The notes beneath the pieces are model-generated. The model worked only from the letters and a program-made list of their open reading frames with translations, made no database searches and was not told the DNA's origin. A stretch of DNA of 64,000 nt from Alphaproteobacteria bacterium (GTDB taxonomy: Bacteria > Pseudomonadota > Alphaproteobacteria > Sphingomonadales > Sphingomonadaceae). Shown piece by piece: positions 26,938 to 36,196 of the stretch (position 1 is the first letter of the stretch; every line of letters starts with the position of its first letter). The translations under genes were made by a program, and so were the position numbers. The stretch spans positions 868,001 through 932,000 of the forward strand of contig VBAC01000001.1 in the NCBI GenBank assembly GCA_005883305.1, read 5' to 3'.

Positions 26938-27630
26938 CTAATCCACCGAGCGCAACCTGATCTGCCCGGCGCGGTTGCCGAGGACCAAAGTGCGGCCGTC
27001 CAGGAAGTTCATCGACAGCGGGGCGGAGAGGATTTCCAGCGCGCGCCGCTCGTGCTCCATGCGCGCACCCGGGCAGACCATGCGGGTGGCCGCGATCGCG
27101 CCGGGACGAAGCGTCGGGCGGGTCTCGCCATAGGGGCCGGAGAAGCGGTTGCAGCCGGCCTGGCCGGTCAGCCTGTCCTGGTCGAACTCGATGAAATAAT
27201 CGTCGCCGGAGACCGCTTGGCCGCCGATCGCGACGATGTGCCAACGGCTGCCGGTCAGCTCCGGCGGCGGAACGCGCGGGCCGCCGCAGCCGTAGAGCGG
27301 GCGACCGGCGCGGCGGCCGAGCCAGACCTTGACCGTCTCCTGGTAATAATGATCGCTCATGCCGTCGTTGCAGCGGCCTTCGCGGGTGATCTCGACCGTC
27401 ATTCGTGCGGTCGAATAGCGGCGGCCCGAGCGGATGGCGGTTGGCCGCGGCTGCGGCACGCTGATGCTGGGGCGGTCGACCACTTCGTAGATCATCCGGC
27501 CGTTCCGAAAGGTGAGGCCCCAGAAGGGCTCGGTGCCGGCCGCGCCATAGGTCGTCCCCGGAGTCGGAAAGGCCGAGGCGGAGCCGGCCAAAGCGGCGGC
27601 GCCGATGACAAGCGCTCTCATCTTCGCCAT
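26938..27630 (-). CDS. META/HslJ-domain protein, secreted
   Basis: The 230 residues begin with a signal peptide (about 1-20, ending ASA). A first domain (about 22-110, TEPFWGLTFRNGRMIYE) resembles the COG3650-type domain often found in front of META. The C-terminal META domain runs from about 122 to 225 (LTGSRWHIVAIGG, then DRLTGQAGCNRFSGPY with the family GCNR motif). It is probably a periplasmic or lipid-free envelope protein; META/HslJ proteins are linked to heat or novobiocin tolerance, but the activity is unknown. AGGTGA lies 7 nt before the ATG, which is inside the end of the SpoU gene. Confidence 0.8.
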   Translation of the reverse strand: MAKMRALVIGAAALAGSASAFPTPGTTYGAAGTEPFWGLTFRNGRMIYEVVDRPSISVPQPRPTAIRSGRRYSTARMTVEITREGRCNDGMSDHYYQETVKVWLGRRAGRPLYGCGGPRVPPPELTGSRWHIVAIGGQAVSGDDYFIEFDQDRLTGQAGCNRFSGPYGETRPTLRPGAIAATRMVCPGARMEHERRALEILSAPLSMNFLDGRTLVLGNRAGQIRLRSVD

Positions 27631-28412
27631 TGGTTGATCACCTCATAGGCCATCACGGCGGTGGCGACGGCGGCGTTGAGGCTGTCGGCCTTGCCGAGCA
27701 TGGGCATCTTCACCAGCAGGTCGCATTCCTTCTCATAGGCCTCGGGCAGGCCCGCCTGCTCGTTGCCGACGAGAATGAAGGCGGGCTTTCTGTAGGAGGG
27801 CTGCTGATAGTCCTGCATCGCGTTGAGGCTGGTCCCGATCAGTTGAGCGGGGCCTGAACGGAGCCAGGGCACAAACTCGTCCCAGCGGGCGCTTGCGATC
27901 TTCTGCGTGAACAGCGCGCCCATCGAGGCGCGGACGGCCTCGACCGAGAAGGGATCGACGCAATCGTCGACGAGGATCAGCCCGCCCGCGCCGACCGCGT
28001 CGCCGGTGCGCAGGATGGTGCCGAGGTTGCCGGGATCGCGCAGCGCCTGGGCGACGATCCACAAGGGCGCCGCGGCGCGGTCGATCGCGGCGAGGCTGGT
28101 GTCGATCTGGCGATAGACTCCGAGCACGGCCTGCGGATTTTCCTTGCCGCTGATCTTGTGGAGGATGTCGGCCGTGGTCAGAATCGCCTCGCCGCCCGCT
28201 GCCTCGGTGGCAGCGATCATCTCTTGAAGAAGCGGATGCGAGGAATCGCTGAAGAACAGGCGCTCGGGCAGAACGCCCGCCTCGCGCGCCTCGGTAAGGA
28301 TCCGCAGCCCCTCCGCGAGAAACAGACCTTCGGCGCGGCGGTTCTTCTTGTCGCGAAGGCCGCGCGCCTGCTTGACGAGCGGGTTGGAATAAGCGGTGAT
28401 CTCGCGCGGCAC
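27618..28412 (-). CDS. SpoU/TrmH family rRNA 2'-O-methyltransferase
   Basis: This SPOUT-class methyltransferase has an N-terminal RNA-binding substrate domain (about 1-105) and a knotted SAM-binding domain. The family motifs are ALRDPGNLGTILRTGDAVGA (motif 1), FILVGNEQAGLP (motif 2) and KMPMLGKADSLNAAVATAV (motif 3). It resembles 23S rRNA methylases of the RlmB/TsnR group, but I cannot fix the target site from sequence. It begins with GTG 28412, three bases after the HPr stop, and overlaps the META gene by 13 nt. Confidence 0.9.
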   Translation of the reverse strand: MPREITAYSNPLVKQARGLRDKKNRRAEGLFLAEGLRILTEAREAGVLPERLFFSDSSHPLLQEMIAATEAAGGEAILTTADILHKISGKENPQAVLGVYRQIDTSLAAIDRAAAPLWIVAQALRDPGNLGTILRTGDAVGAGGLILVDDCVDPFSVEAVRASMGALFTQKIASARWDEFVPWLRSGPAQLIGTSLNAMQDYQQPSYRKPAFILVGNEQAGLPEAYEKECDLLVKMPMLGKADSLNAAVATAVMAYEVINQWRR

Positions 28413-28415
28413 GGC

Positions 28416-28685
28416 CTATTCCGGCTCGTCGAACAGCGCCTCGACCAAAGCCGCGAGCCGCTCGACCGCCTGCTCGGCGCCGAGGCCGGTCGCGCTGATG
28501 GTGATCGTGTCGCCCTTCGCCGCGCCGAGCATCATCAGGCCCATGATCGATGTGCCGCAGACCTTCGATCCGTCCTTTTCGACCTCGATGTCGGCGTCGA
28601 TCTCGGAAGCTAAAGTGACGAACTTGGCGCTGGCGCGGGCATGGAGGCCGCGCTTGTTCCGGACCTCCACGACACGACTGACCAT
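28416..28685 (-). CDS. HPr-type phosphocarrier protein
   Basis: An 89-residue HPr. The phosphorylatable His is H15 (KRGLHARAS). The HprK target is S46 in GTSIMGLMML, which is complete. In alphaproteobacteria such HPr proteins take part in a regulatory PTS without sugar permeases. It overlaps the EIIA stop by one base (TGATG) and is downstream of hprK, so both its kinase and its EIIA acceptor are in the same operon. Confidence 0.95.
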   Translation of the reverse strand: MVSRVVEVRNKRGLHARASAKFVTLASEIDADIEVEKDGSKVCGTSIMGLMMLGAAKGDTITISATGLGAEQAVERLAALVEALFDEPE

Positions 28686-29092
28686 CAGGCAGCGGCTTCG
28701 CCCAGTATCTCCGAAGCGACGGAGATGTATTTGCGTCCGGCCTCGCGCGCGGCGGCGACCGCGGAGCGGACGTCCATCGTCTTGCGCGCGCCCTCGAGCC
28801 GGATGAGCATCGGCAGGTTGACGCCGGCGATGACCTCGATCTTGTCGGACTTCATCAGGCTGATGGCGAGGTTGGACGGGGTGCCGCCGAACAGGTCGGT
28901 GAGGATGATCACGCCGGTGCCGTCATCGACCGCGGCGATCGCCGTGGCGATGTCCTTGCGGCGCGCCTCCATATCGTCGTCGGGGCCGATGCAGATCGCG
29001 GCGATCTTCTCCTGCGGCCCCACCACATGCTCCATGGCGACGACGAATTCCGACGCGAGTCGGCCATGGGTAACCAAAACCAGTCCGATCAT
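28685..29092 (-). CDS. PTS EIIA component, mannose/sorbose family
   Basis: This 135-residue protein is an EIIA-Man-type domain. The phosphorylated His is H9 in LVTHGRLA. The metal- and dimer-facing DLFGGTPSN (about 65-73) is typical of the family. No EIIB, EIIC or EIID gene is near, so it is likely regulatory and receives phosphate from the HPr encoded next to it. Its ATG directly abuts the TGA of rapZ. Confidence 0.93.
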   Translation of the reverse strand: MIGLVLVTHGRLASEFVVAMEHVVGPQEKIAAICIGPDDDMEARRKDIATAIAAVDDGTGVIILTDLFGGTPSNLAISLMKSDKIEVIAGVNLPMLIRLEGARKTMDVRSAVAAAREAGRKYISVASEILGEAAA

Positions 29093-30046
29093 TCATTCAC
29101 CCTGAGCGCGTTCCGCCTCAATGTCCGATGTGTTTGCCCCTGCGGACCGCTCGATACCGTCACGTGGCGGCGTGGCGAGGTCGCGATGGTCCAGAGTGGG
29201 CGAAAAACCCGCCGCGCGCAACCGTGCCGCGACTCGCTCCGCCACGTGAACCGAGCGATGGCGGCCGCCCGTACAACCGAACGCGATCGAGACATAGGAT
29301 TTTCCTTCGGCCCGGTAGCGGGGCAGGAGGGTGAGCAGGAGCTCCTCGATCCGCCCCAGCGCCTCCTCGTAGCCCTCGTCTTCGGCGATATGCGCGCCGA
29401 CCGCCTCGTCGAGCCCGGTCAGCGCGCGCAGATCCTCCTCCCAATGCGGATTCCTGAGGAAGCGCATGTCGAGGACGATGTCGGCATTGCGCGGGATGCC
29501 GCGGGCGAAGCCGAACGAGATGACGCTGAGGGTCGGCCCGCCGCCGCCGGCGGCGAAGCGGTTGCGGATCTGCTGCTGGAGCGCCGGAACGTCGCTGTCG
29601 GTCGTGTCTATGATATGATCGGCCCAGCGCTTGAGCGGGGCGGTCATTTCGCGCTCTTCGGCGATTCCGTCGGTCGCCGGGCGGTCGGGCGCCAGCGGGT
29701 GCCGGCGGCGGGTCTCCGAATAGCGGCGCAGGAGCTCGGGGCCCGCGCAGTCCAGGTAGAGCGTCTCGACCTCCCGGTCCGTGCGCCGGGCGACTTTCTT
29801 GATCTGGCCGACGATCCGCTCCGCATTGAAGCCGCGGGTCCGGCTGTCGAGTCCCACGGCGAGCGGGCGGCCGCGCTCGGCGCCCGGACGCGGGCGGGTG
29901 GCGAGCAGCGGATCGAGCAGGGAAAGGGGCAAATTGTCGACCGTCTCCCAGTCCAGGTCTTCGAGCGTTCGAAGCACGGTCGATTTGCCCGCCCCCGACA
30001 GCCCGGTGACGAGCAGGATCCGCTGGGGCCGGCGAGGCTGGGCCAT
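29093..30046 (-). CDS. rapZ: RNase adapter protein RapZ
   Basis: RapZ is a nucleotide-binding protein; in E. coli it guides RNase E to the small RNA GlmZ and so controls amino-sugar synthesis. The 317 residues have the Walker A GLSGAGKST at about 15-23, the Walker B-like LYLDCAGPELLRRY, and the C-terminal domain with FGFARGIPRNADIVLDMRFL and IAFGCTGGRHRSV. The C terminus has about 30 extra acidic residues. ATG 30046 is chosen because the frame upstream is a shadow of hprK; TAATG overlap with hprK. No GlmZ-like RNA was seen. Confidence 0.93.
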   Translation of the reverse strand: MAQPRRPQRILLVTGLSGAGKSTVLRTLEDLDWETVDNLPLSLLDPLLATRPRPGAERGRPLAVGLDSRTRGFNAERIVGQIKKVARRTDREVETLYLDCAGPELLRRYSETRRRHPLAPDRPATDGIAEEREMTAPLKRWADHIIDTTDSDVPALQQQIRNRFAAGGGGPTLSVISFGFARGIPRNADIVLDMRFLRNPHWEEDLRALTGLDEAVGAHIAEDEGYEEALGRIEELLLTLLPRYRAEGKSYVSIAFGCTGGRHRSVHVAERVAARLRAAGFSPTLDHRDLATPPRDGIERSAGANTSDIEAERAQGE

Positions 30047-30492
30047 TAGCCGGTCAATCCGAACAGCTTCAGCGCCGCCTCGACCTTCAGCGGGGCCGAG
30101 GATTCGAGGCCGGCGAGATGGGCGACGGGAATCGAGACCCCGGCCACCATCCGCTCCTCTCCGGGCTCCGGCAGCCGCGCGGGCTCGGCCTCGAGGTCGA
30201 CGAACAGGGCGACCGGCACGTCCTGCGCGGTTTTCATCTCGACGATGCCGACTCCCCGAACCTCGATCTTGCCGAGGATGTTGGGGGGCGCGGAAGCGAT
30301 CGCCCGCCCGTCGACCCGGCGGACGTGGGTGTAATCGTCGCTGATCAGGGTCGCGCCGCGATCGACCAGGCGAAGAGCGAGATCCGATTTGCCCTTCCCC
30401 GGCCGACCTCCAAGCAAAACGGCGCGGCCGTTGATCGCCACCGCGGTGGCGTGAACCGTTTCGGACGACAGCGAAACCGGACGGACGGTCAT
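30046..30492 (-). CDS. hprK: HPr kinase/phosphorylase, short alphaproteobacterial form
   Basis: This 148-residue HprK is just the catalytic domain; the N-terminal domain of Firmicute enzymes is missing, as is usual in alphaproteobacteria. The P-loop is GGRPGKGKSD with K35. The segment ISDDYTHVRR (50-59) carries the catalytic Asp pair, and IEVRGVGIVEM is the family signature. It should phosphorylate S46 of the HPr encoded at 28416. ATGA overlap with chvG. Confidence 0.93.
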   Translation of the reverse strand: MTVRPVSLSSETVHATAVAINGRAVLLGGRPGKGKSDLALRLVDRGATLISDDYTHVRRVDGRAIASAPPNILGKIEVRGVGIVEMKTAQDVPVALFVDLEAEPARLPEPGEERMVAGVSIPVAHLAGLESSAPLKVEAALKLFGLTG

Positions 30493-32060
30493 TGCGATAC
30501 TCCCGGAAAGCGGACCACGAAGCGGGCGCCGCGTTGCCCGTCCGGCCGATCCTCGATGCCGATCGATCCGCCATGGCCTTCGACGATCGCCCGGGCGATG
30601 GCGAGACCCAGGCCCGAATGGCGGCCGAAATCTTCCTCCGGCCTGATGGAATGGAAGCGGTTAAAGATTGCCTCCCGGGCGTCCCCGGGCACGCCGGGGC
30701 CTTCGTCCTCGACGCTGACCAGCACGTCCTCGCCGACTCGCGCCGCTCTGACCTCGACGACCCCATCCGGCGGCGAGAAGGAGATGGCGTTGTCGACCAG
30801 ATTGTCGACCAGCCGGGCGAGGCGCGATTCGTCGCCCATCACGGTCGCGGTGGCGACTCGCGGGCGCGCGAAGGCGACCTCGACGCCCTTGCCGCCGCGG
30901 CCTTCCCAGAGCGGCAGCATGTTCTGGATCATGCGGCCGAGATCGACGGGCTCGAACCGCGCGCGCGAGAGCTCCGCGTCGAGCCGCGAGGCCTCGGCGA
31001 TGTCGACCACCAGTCGGTCGAGCCGCCGGACGTCCTGGCGCACCACATCGAGCAATTCGCGCCGGACGGCGGGATCGTCGACCCGCTCCAGCGTATCGAC
31101 CGCGGAGCGCAGCGAGGCCAGCGGGTTCTTGAGCTCGTGGGTGACGTCCGCGGCGAAGGCGTCGGTGGCGTCGATCCGCTGGCGAAGGCTCTGGGTCATG
31201 TCGCCGAGCGCCCGGGCGAGCAACCCGATCTCGTCGCGCCTGTGCGGAAGCACCGGCACGTCCACTTCCCGATCCCGCCCCAGCCTTACCCGGTGCGCGG
31301 CATGGGCCAGCCGGCGCAGCGGGGCGGCGATGGTCCGGGCGAGAAAGCGCGAGAGCAGGATCGAGACGAGCAGGGTCGCCGCCAGGATCATCAGCAGCGA
31401 GGCGCGCTCGGCGCGAACGACGTGGCGAACGTCGCGGGCGTTGATCGTGAGCAGGAGCACACCGGTTTCGCCTCCGGTGATCGCGCGCGCGGCCGAAATA
31501 TAGGGCGTGCCGTCGGCGGCGCGGCGGAGCGTCGTCGCTGTGCCGCCGCGGCGCGTCGCCCGCACCGCCTCCGGCCAGGCCTCGAGGCGGTCGACGGCCG
31601 GAGGAACGAAGAGCGGCGGCCGGCTGGCCCGGACGATGGCGTCGAAGCCGTTGTCCAGCCAGGTGGCCGCGCGCCGGTACCAGGCTTCGTTCGTGGGATC
31701 GCGCAACTGATAGGTCGGCGCGACTCCGGTCCAGCTGTCGGACGTGCGCTCGCCCGTCGGCGCGTAGATCCTGAGCCTCACGCCGGAATCCTGACCGAGG
31801 CGGACGAGGATCGGCTGGCGCTGGCCGGGCGGGATCGCGGCGAGCATGTGGGCGATCATCACGGTCTCCGACTGCGCCTGATCGACCCGCGCCTGGGTCA
31901 GCCGGCTTCGGAAGCTGTCGAGGTAGAAGATGCTGCCGGCGAGGATCGCCACGGCGAAGATGTTGACCGCGAGGATCCGGTGGCGGAGCGAGAGCCGCCG
32001 CGACCAGCCGAGCGCCAGGTCGCGCTGCTCATTCCTCGCCAAAGCGGTATCCGACGCCAT
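30489..32060 (-). CDS. chvG: Sensor histidine kinase ChvG
   Basis: This 523-residue kinase is of the ChvG/ExoS type, which senses acidity or envelope state in alphaproteobacteria. A membrane helix at about 25-45 and a second one near 245-265 bound a periplasmic stimulus domain. HAMP follows ([16 protein letters not shown]), then the H-box [10 protein letters not shown] with H308, and the ATPase boxes [23 protein letters not shown] and [19 protein letters not shown] chose ATG 32060, which overlaps chvI by 32 nt; the open frame upstream is a shadow of chvI. Confidence 0.93.
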   Translation of the reverse strand: MASDTALARNEQRDLALGWSRRLSLRHRILAVNIFAVAILAGSIFYLDSFRSRLTQARVDQAQSETVMIAHMLAAIPPGQRQPILVRLGQDSGVRLRIYAPTGERTSDSWTGVAPTYQLRDPTNEAWYRRAATWLDNGFDAIVRASRPPLFVPPAVDRLEAWPEAVRATRRGGTATTLRRAADGTPYISAARAITGGETGVLLLTINARDVRHVVRAERASLLMILAATLLVSILLSRFLARTIAAPLRRLAHAAHRVRLGRDREVDVPVLPHRRDEIGLLARALGDMTQSLRQRIDATDAFAADVTHELKNPLASLRSAVDTLERVDDPAVRRELLDVVRQDVRRLDRLVVDIAEASRLDAELSRARFEPVDLGRMIQNMLPLWEGRGGKGVEVAFARPRVATATVMGDESRLARLVDNLVDNAISFSPPDGVVEVRAARVGEDVLVSVEDEGPGVPGDAREAIFNRFHSIRPEEDFGRHSGLGLAIARAIVEGHGGSIGIEDRPDGQRGARFVVRFPGVSQ

Positions 32061-32736
32061 AGAGGGTCTCGATCGCGTCGAACTCGCCGTCGACGGAGCG
32101 GAACTTGCGGCGCATGCGCTTGATGTGGCTGTCGATGGTCCGGTCGTCGACATAGATGTCGTCCTGATAGGCGACGTCCATCAGCTGGTTGCGCGATTTG
32201 ACCACGCCGGGGCGCTGGGCGAGCGCCTCGAGGATCAGGAATTCGGTGACGGTGAGGGTCACGTCCTTGCCGTCCCAGCTCACCCGGTGACGCGCCGGAT
32301 CCATGACCAGTCGGCCGCGGACGATCTCCGCCGGATCGTCCTCCCGCTGGGATTCGGCCGGCCGCGCGCGCATCTCCGTCCGCCGCAGCACGGCCCGGAT
32401 TCGAGCGAGCAGCAGGCGCTGGGAGAAGGGCTTGGCGATATAATCGTCGGCGCCCATGGCGAGCCCGAGCGCCTCGTCGAGCTCCTCGTCCTTCGAGGTC
32501 AGGAAGATGACCGGAAAGTCGCTTTTTTCCCGAAGGCGGCGGAGCAGCTCCATCCCGTCCATCCGCGGCATCTTGATGTCGAGCACGGCGAGGTCGGGCG
32601 GGTTCTCGAGCAGCGCCTTCAGCGCCGCCTCGCCGTCCGAATAGAGCCGGGTGATGAAGCCCTCCGACTGGAGCGTGACCGAGAGGGAGGTGAGGATGTT
32701 GCGGTCGTCGTCGACAAGCGCGATGGTTACCGACAT
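32029..32736 (-). CDS. chvI: Response regulator ChvI (OmpR family)
   Basis: The 235 residues have a receiver domain with the acidic pocket DDD at 9-11, phosphoacceptor D53 ([10 protein letters not shown]), and the switch residues FLTSKDE and KPFSQ. The C-terminal winged helix carries [26 protein letters not shown] and [17 protein letters not shown]. The gene is divergent from pckA with a 144-nt gap, which fits ChvI control of both promoters as described in rhizobia. The control itself is inference. Confidence 0.95.
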   Translation of the reverse strand: MSVTIALVDDDRNILTSLSVTLQSEGFITRLYSDGEAALKALLENPPDLAVLDIKMPRMDGMELLRRLREKSDFPVIFLTSKDEELDEALGLAMGADDYIAKPFSQRLLLARIRAVLRRTEMRARPAESQREDDPAEIVRGRLVMDPARHRVSWDGKDVTLTVTEFLILEALAQRPGVVKSRNQLMDVAYQDDIYVDDRTIDSHIKRMRRKFRSVDGEFDAIETLYGVGYRFGEE

Positions 32737-32880
32737 TCTTGGCAGTCCTTCCCCAACCGGCGGACCCTAGCCAAGGCCGCCCCGCCGCGCCAGCCTTTGA
32801 CGTAACGGCCCCGCTCCGATATGGGCGCGGCATGATCGTGCCCGCAGAGGGCCTAACCGCTTCATTTCAGGGGAAAGAGC
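32737..32880. promoter_or_regulatory. Divergent chvI/pckA promoter region
   Basis: A 144-nt gap between the starts of chvI and pckA must hold both promoters. The pckA ribosome binding site is GGGGAAAG just before GTG 32881. I could not identify a ChvI site or clear -35/-10 boxes with confidence. Confidence 0.45.
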
Positions 32881-34521
32881 GTGACCAACCGGGTCCCGTC
32901 GTTCGACTTGCACCATCAGGGTATCGATACGGCCGCGAAGCTTCACTGGAACCTCGGCCCGGCCGAGCTGACCGAGCATGCCCTATGCAAGGGCGAGGGG
33001 GTGCTCGCCAAGGACGGGCCGCTGGTCGTGAAGACCGGCAAGCACACCGGCCGAAGCGCCAACGACAAGTTCATCGTCCGCGATAGCGAGACCGAGACGA
33101 CGATCTGGTGGGACAACAACAAGTCGATGGACCCGGCGCATTTCGCCGCGCTGAAGGCGGACTTCATGGCCGCGCTGGCGGAGAAGGACACGCTCTACGT
33201 CCAGGATCTCTACGGCGGCTCGCAGGCGGAGCACCGGGTCAACGTCCGGGTAATCAACGAGCTCGCCTGGCACAGCCAGTTCATCCGCACGCTTCTGGTC
33301 CGCCCGGAAGCAGCCGCGCTTGCCGGCTTCGAGCCCGAATTCACGATCGTCGACCTGCCGAGCTTCCGCGCCGATCCGGCGCGCCACGGCACGCGTTCCG
33401 AGACCGTGATCGCCGTCAACCTGAGAGAGAAGCTGATCCTGATCGGCGGCACCGCTTATGCCGGCGAGATGAAGAAGTCGGTGTTCGGAATCCTCAACTA
33501 CCTGCTTCCGCCGGCCGGCGTGATGCCGATGCACTGCTCGGCGAATATCGGTGCCGACGGCGACACCGCGGTCTTCTTCGGCCTTTCCGGCACCGGCAAG
33601 ACGACTCTCAGCGCCGACGCCAGCCGCACGCTGATCGGCGACGACGAGCATGGCTGGTCGGACACCGCCGTGTTCAACTTCGAGGGCGGCTGCTACGCCA
33701 AGATGATCCGGCTTTCGCCCGAAGCCGAGCCGGAGATTTTCGCGACCACCAAGAGGTTCGGAACGGTGCTCGAGAACGTCGTGGTCGATCCCGTCACGCG
33801 CGCGCTCGACCTCGACGACAACAGCCTCGCCGAGAATACCCGCGGCGCCTATCCGATCGAGTTCATCCCCAATGCCTCGGCCGAGAATATGGGCCCGGTG
33901 CCGAAGACGGTGATCTTCCTCGCCGCCGATGCGTTCGGCGTGCTCCCGCCGATCGCCCGCCTGACGCCCGAGCAGGCGATGTACCACTTCCTCTCCGGCT
34001 ACACCGCCAAGGTCGCCGGCACCGAGATCGGCGTGACCGAGCCGGAAGCGACCTTCTCGACCTGCTTCGGCGCCCCCTTCATGCCGCGCCACCCGAGCGT
34101 CTACGGCAACCTGCTCAAGGAGCGGATCGCGCGGGGCGGGGTCACCTGCTGGCTGGTCAACACCGGCTGGACCGGCGGCAAATACGGCGTCGGCAGCCGC
34201 ATGCCGATCAAGGCCACCCGCGCGCTGCTCAACGCAGCGCTCGACGGATCCCTGAAGAACGTCGAATTCCGCACCGACCCGAATTTCGGCTTCGAAGTGC
34301 CGGTCAGCGTGCCCGGGGTCGATTCGAGGATCCTCGATCCGCGCGGCACCTGGGCCGACAAGGAGGATTACGATTCGACCGCGGCGAAGCTGGTCAAGCT
34401 CTTCACCGACAATTTCGCCAAGTTCGAGGCGCATGTCGATCCGGCCGTGCTCGCCTCGGCGCCGGGCGCGAGAGGCCAACAAGCGGAGCAAGTCCGGGAG
34501 ACCGTCACCAGCGCGGCCTGA
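32881..34521 (+). CDS. pckA: Phosphoenolpyruvate carboxykinase (ATP)
   Basis: PckA converts oxaloacetate and ATP to PEP, CO2 and ADP in gluconeogenesis. The 546 residues carry the kinase P-loop [11 protein letters not shown] with K240, the PEPCK-specific metal-binding DDEHGWSD, and [14 protein letters not shown]. The GTG start is preceded by GGGGAAAG. In alphaproteobacteria the gene is often beside chvGI and the hprK-PTS genes, as here. A strong terminator at 34548-34586 ends the unit. Confidence 0.97.
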   Translation: MTNRVPSFDLHHQGIDTAAKLHWNLGPAELTEHALCKGEGVLAKDGPLVVKTGKHTGRSANDKFIVRDSETETTIWWDNNKSMDPAHFAALKADFMAALAEKDTLYVQDLYGGSQAEHRVNVRVINELAWHSQFIRTLLVRPEAAALAGFEPEFTIVDLPSFRADPARHGTRSETVIAVNLREKLILIGGTAYAGEMKKSVFGILNYLLPPAGVMPMHCSANIGADGDTAVFFGLSGTGKTTLSADASRTLIGDDEHGWSDTAVFNFEGGCYAKMIRLSPEAEPEIFATTKRFGTVLENVVVDPVTRALDLDDNSLAENTRGAYPIEFIPNASAENMGPVPKTVIFLAADAFGVLPPIARLTPEQAMYHFLSGYTAKVAGTEIGVTEPEATFSTCFGAPFMPRHPSVYGNLLKERIARGGVTCWLVNTGWTGGKYGVGSRMPIKATRALLNAALDGSLKNVEFRTDPNFGFEVPVSVPGVDSRILDPRGTWADKEDYDSTAAKLVKLFTDNFAKFEAHVDPAVLASAPGARGQQAEQVRETVTSAA

Positions 34522-34547
34522 CGCCTTACACGACCGACCTTTTCAAG

Positions 34548-34586
34548 GGAGCGTGCCGGCGGCAGCCGGCGCGCTCCTTTTCTTTT
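34548..34586 (+). terminator. Rho-independent terminator of pckA
   Basis: GGAGCGTGCCGGC at 34548-34560, loop GGCA, then GCCGGCGCGCTCC at 34565-34577 form a 13-bp stem with one G-T type mismatch. TTTTCTTTT follows at once (34578-34586). This is the clearest intrinsic terminator in the window. The next ATG is only 15 nt downstream, so the following gene needs its own promoter or readthrough. Confidence 0.88.
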
Positions 34587-34600
34587 ATGGGGACCGAGAC

Positions 34601-35047
34601 ATGAGCGATCACGAACCGCGGCTCTGGCCGCACGACGAAGCGATAAGAAGCGTGGGCACGCGCTTCCTCGACCGCACCCTGCCCAAAGCGGAATGGACCC
34701 ACGAGGCGCATATCGCGACCACCGCGTGGATTCTGATCGAGCGCCCGGACATCGCGCCCGAGCGCGACCTGCCGGACCTGATCCGCCGCTACAACGAGAG
34801 CGTCGGCGGGGTGAACAGCGACACCGAAGGCTATCACGAGACGATCACGCAGGTCTTCATCCGCACCCTGCGCGGCGGGCTGGCGGGCAGCGAAGGGCAG
34901 GGGCTGGCGGAGCGAATAAACGCCCTGCTGCCTGCGCCCGAGGGCCGGCGCGACTGGCCTTTGCGCTTTTATTCGCCGGAGCTGCTGTTTTCCAAAGAAG
35001 CGCGGCTGGGATGGGTGGAACCGGACCTCCAGATGCTGACGGTCTAA
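34601..35047 (+). CDS. Conserved hypothetical protein, His-rich helical
   Basis: This 148-residue soluble protein is helical, with a conserved-looking patch RTLPKAEWTHEAHIATTAW and EGYHETITQVF. The H-E-x-H-like and H-E spacing suggests a metal or cofactor site, but I do not recognise a named family. GGGG stands 8 nt before the ATG. It follows the pckA terminator and precedes a membrane protein by 78 nt on the same strand. No function is claimed. Confidence 0.65.
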   Translation: MSDHEPRLWPHDEAIRSVGTRFLDRTLPKAEWTHEAHIATTAWILIERPDIAPERDLPDLIRRYNESVGGVNSDTEGYHETITQVFIRTLRGGLAGSEGQGLAERINALLPAPEGRRDWPLRFYSPELLFSKEARLGWVEPDLQMLTV

Positions 35048-35125
35048 CCCGGTCGAGTCCCGCCCATTCCCCATCGCACCGGCACATGTTACGTTTCGGA
35101 GCCGATACAAAGAGGGGGAGAAGCC

Positions 35126-35947
35126 ATGGCCAGCGTCGCGGAAGCATTTGCAGGACCGGCGGGGCGGCCGGACGTGCTGTCGGGGACGCCGCGCGCGGGC
35201 TTCGTCGACCGGTGGATCTACGTGTTCACCGCAGCGAGCTTCATCGTCATCACCTTCACCGGCTTCATCCCGGATTCACTGGCGAAGGTGGCGGCGGTCC
35301 AGGCCGGGCTGAGACCGTCTTTCCCATTGGTCCTGCATCTCCACGCTGTGCTGATGGGCACATTCCTCGTGCTGCTGCTGGCCCAGACGGTGCTGGTGGC
35401 GAGCGGGCGGTGCGATCTCCACCGCCGGCTCGGCCTCGCCGCGATGGTGGTGGCTCCCGCGCTCGTCATCGTCGGGCTCGTGCTCGTGCCGACCATCTAT
35501 CATGTGACCTGGAACGCGGCTCAGGTGGCCGGCGCGGCGGGGGAGATTGCGCGGCAGCGAATCCCGATCGCCGACGACATCATGCTGCTGCAGTTCAGGG
35601 TCGGGATTCTGTTTCCGCTGTTCCTGTGGATCGGCCTTCGCGCGCGCCGGGGCGATCCGGGCCTGCACAAGAGGATGATGATCCTCGCCACCGCGATGGC
35701 CCTGCCGGCGGCGATCAACCGCATCGAATGGCTTCCGACCACGCTTCCGGCCAGCCCGGTCGCGAGCGATCTCTACGTGCTGCTCGCGGTGTCGCCGATG
35801 CTGATCTGGGACGTCGTCCGCAACCGGGGCTTGCACCGGGCCTGGCTGATATGGATCGGGTTGAGCCTGCCGTTCACGGCGCTGGTCTACGCCTTGTGGG
35901 GAACGCCGTGGTGGCAGACGATGGCGCCGCGGCTGATGGGGCTTTGA
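35126..35947 (+). CDS. Multipass membrane protein of unknown function
   Basis: The 273 residues contain about seven hydrophobic segments (about 28-48, 65-88, 100-125, 150-170, 180-200, 212-228 and 238-258). His-containing patches HLHAVLMG and DLHRRLG, and a later GLHKRMM, are spaced like haem- or quinone-binding membrane families such as DUF2306, but the match is only by eye. GGGGGAG is 5 nt before the ATG. The gene ends where a gene remnant in another frame begins. Confidence 0.65.
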   Translation: MASVAEAFAGPAGRPDVLSGTPRAGFVDRWIYVFTAASFIVITFTGFIPDSLAKVAAVQAGLRPSFPLVLHLHAVLMGTFLVLLLAQTVLVASGRCDLHRRLGLAAMVVAPALVIVGLVLVPTIYHVTWNAAQVAGAAGEIARQRIPIADDIMLLQFRVGILFPLFLWIGLRARRGDPGLHKRMMILATAMALPAAINRIEWLPTTLPASPVASDLYVLLAVSPMLIWDVVRNRGLHRAWLIWIGLSLPFTALVYALWGTPWWQTMAPRLMGL

Positions 35948-36089
35948 GGGCGCGGCCGACTGGCCGGAGGGGACGGCGATCGCAGCGGGGATCGGGGCGC
36001 CGATCGCCATCCCGGCGCCGTTCGTCGGGCCGATCTTCGGCGCGCTGGCCGGCGGCGCTTATGGGCTTTTCACGGCGAAGGGGCGGTGA
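35934..36089 (+). pseudogene. Remnant of a glycine-zipper membrane gene (no start)
   Basis: A frame from just after a stop at 35934 to TGA 36087-36089 codes for a short run ending AGIGAPIAIPAPFVGPIFG, then ALAGGAYGLFTAKGR. Third positions are almost all G or C, which indicates recent coding selection. There is no ATG, GTG or TTG start with a ribosome binding site, so it is probably the 3' end of a broken gene. It lies immediately left of the lower-GC islet. Confidence 0.45.
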
Positions 36090-36196
36090 GGGCAGCGCGG
36101 CTGGGTGTGGAGTCGGATTGGCGAAGCACGGAATGGTGACCCCGGCATCGCGTATGCCTTAATTCGGGGCAGGGTGGGCAGTGACGGGGTACCATA

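Noticed and set aside
35041-35070. tRNA-like GGTCGAGTCCCGCC sequence
   Set aside because: Only a T-loop-like string is present. No acceptor or anticodon stem can be built around it.
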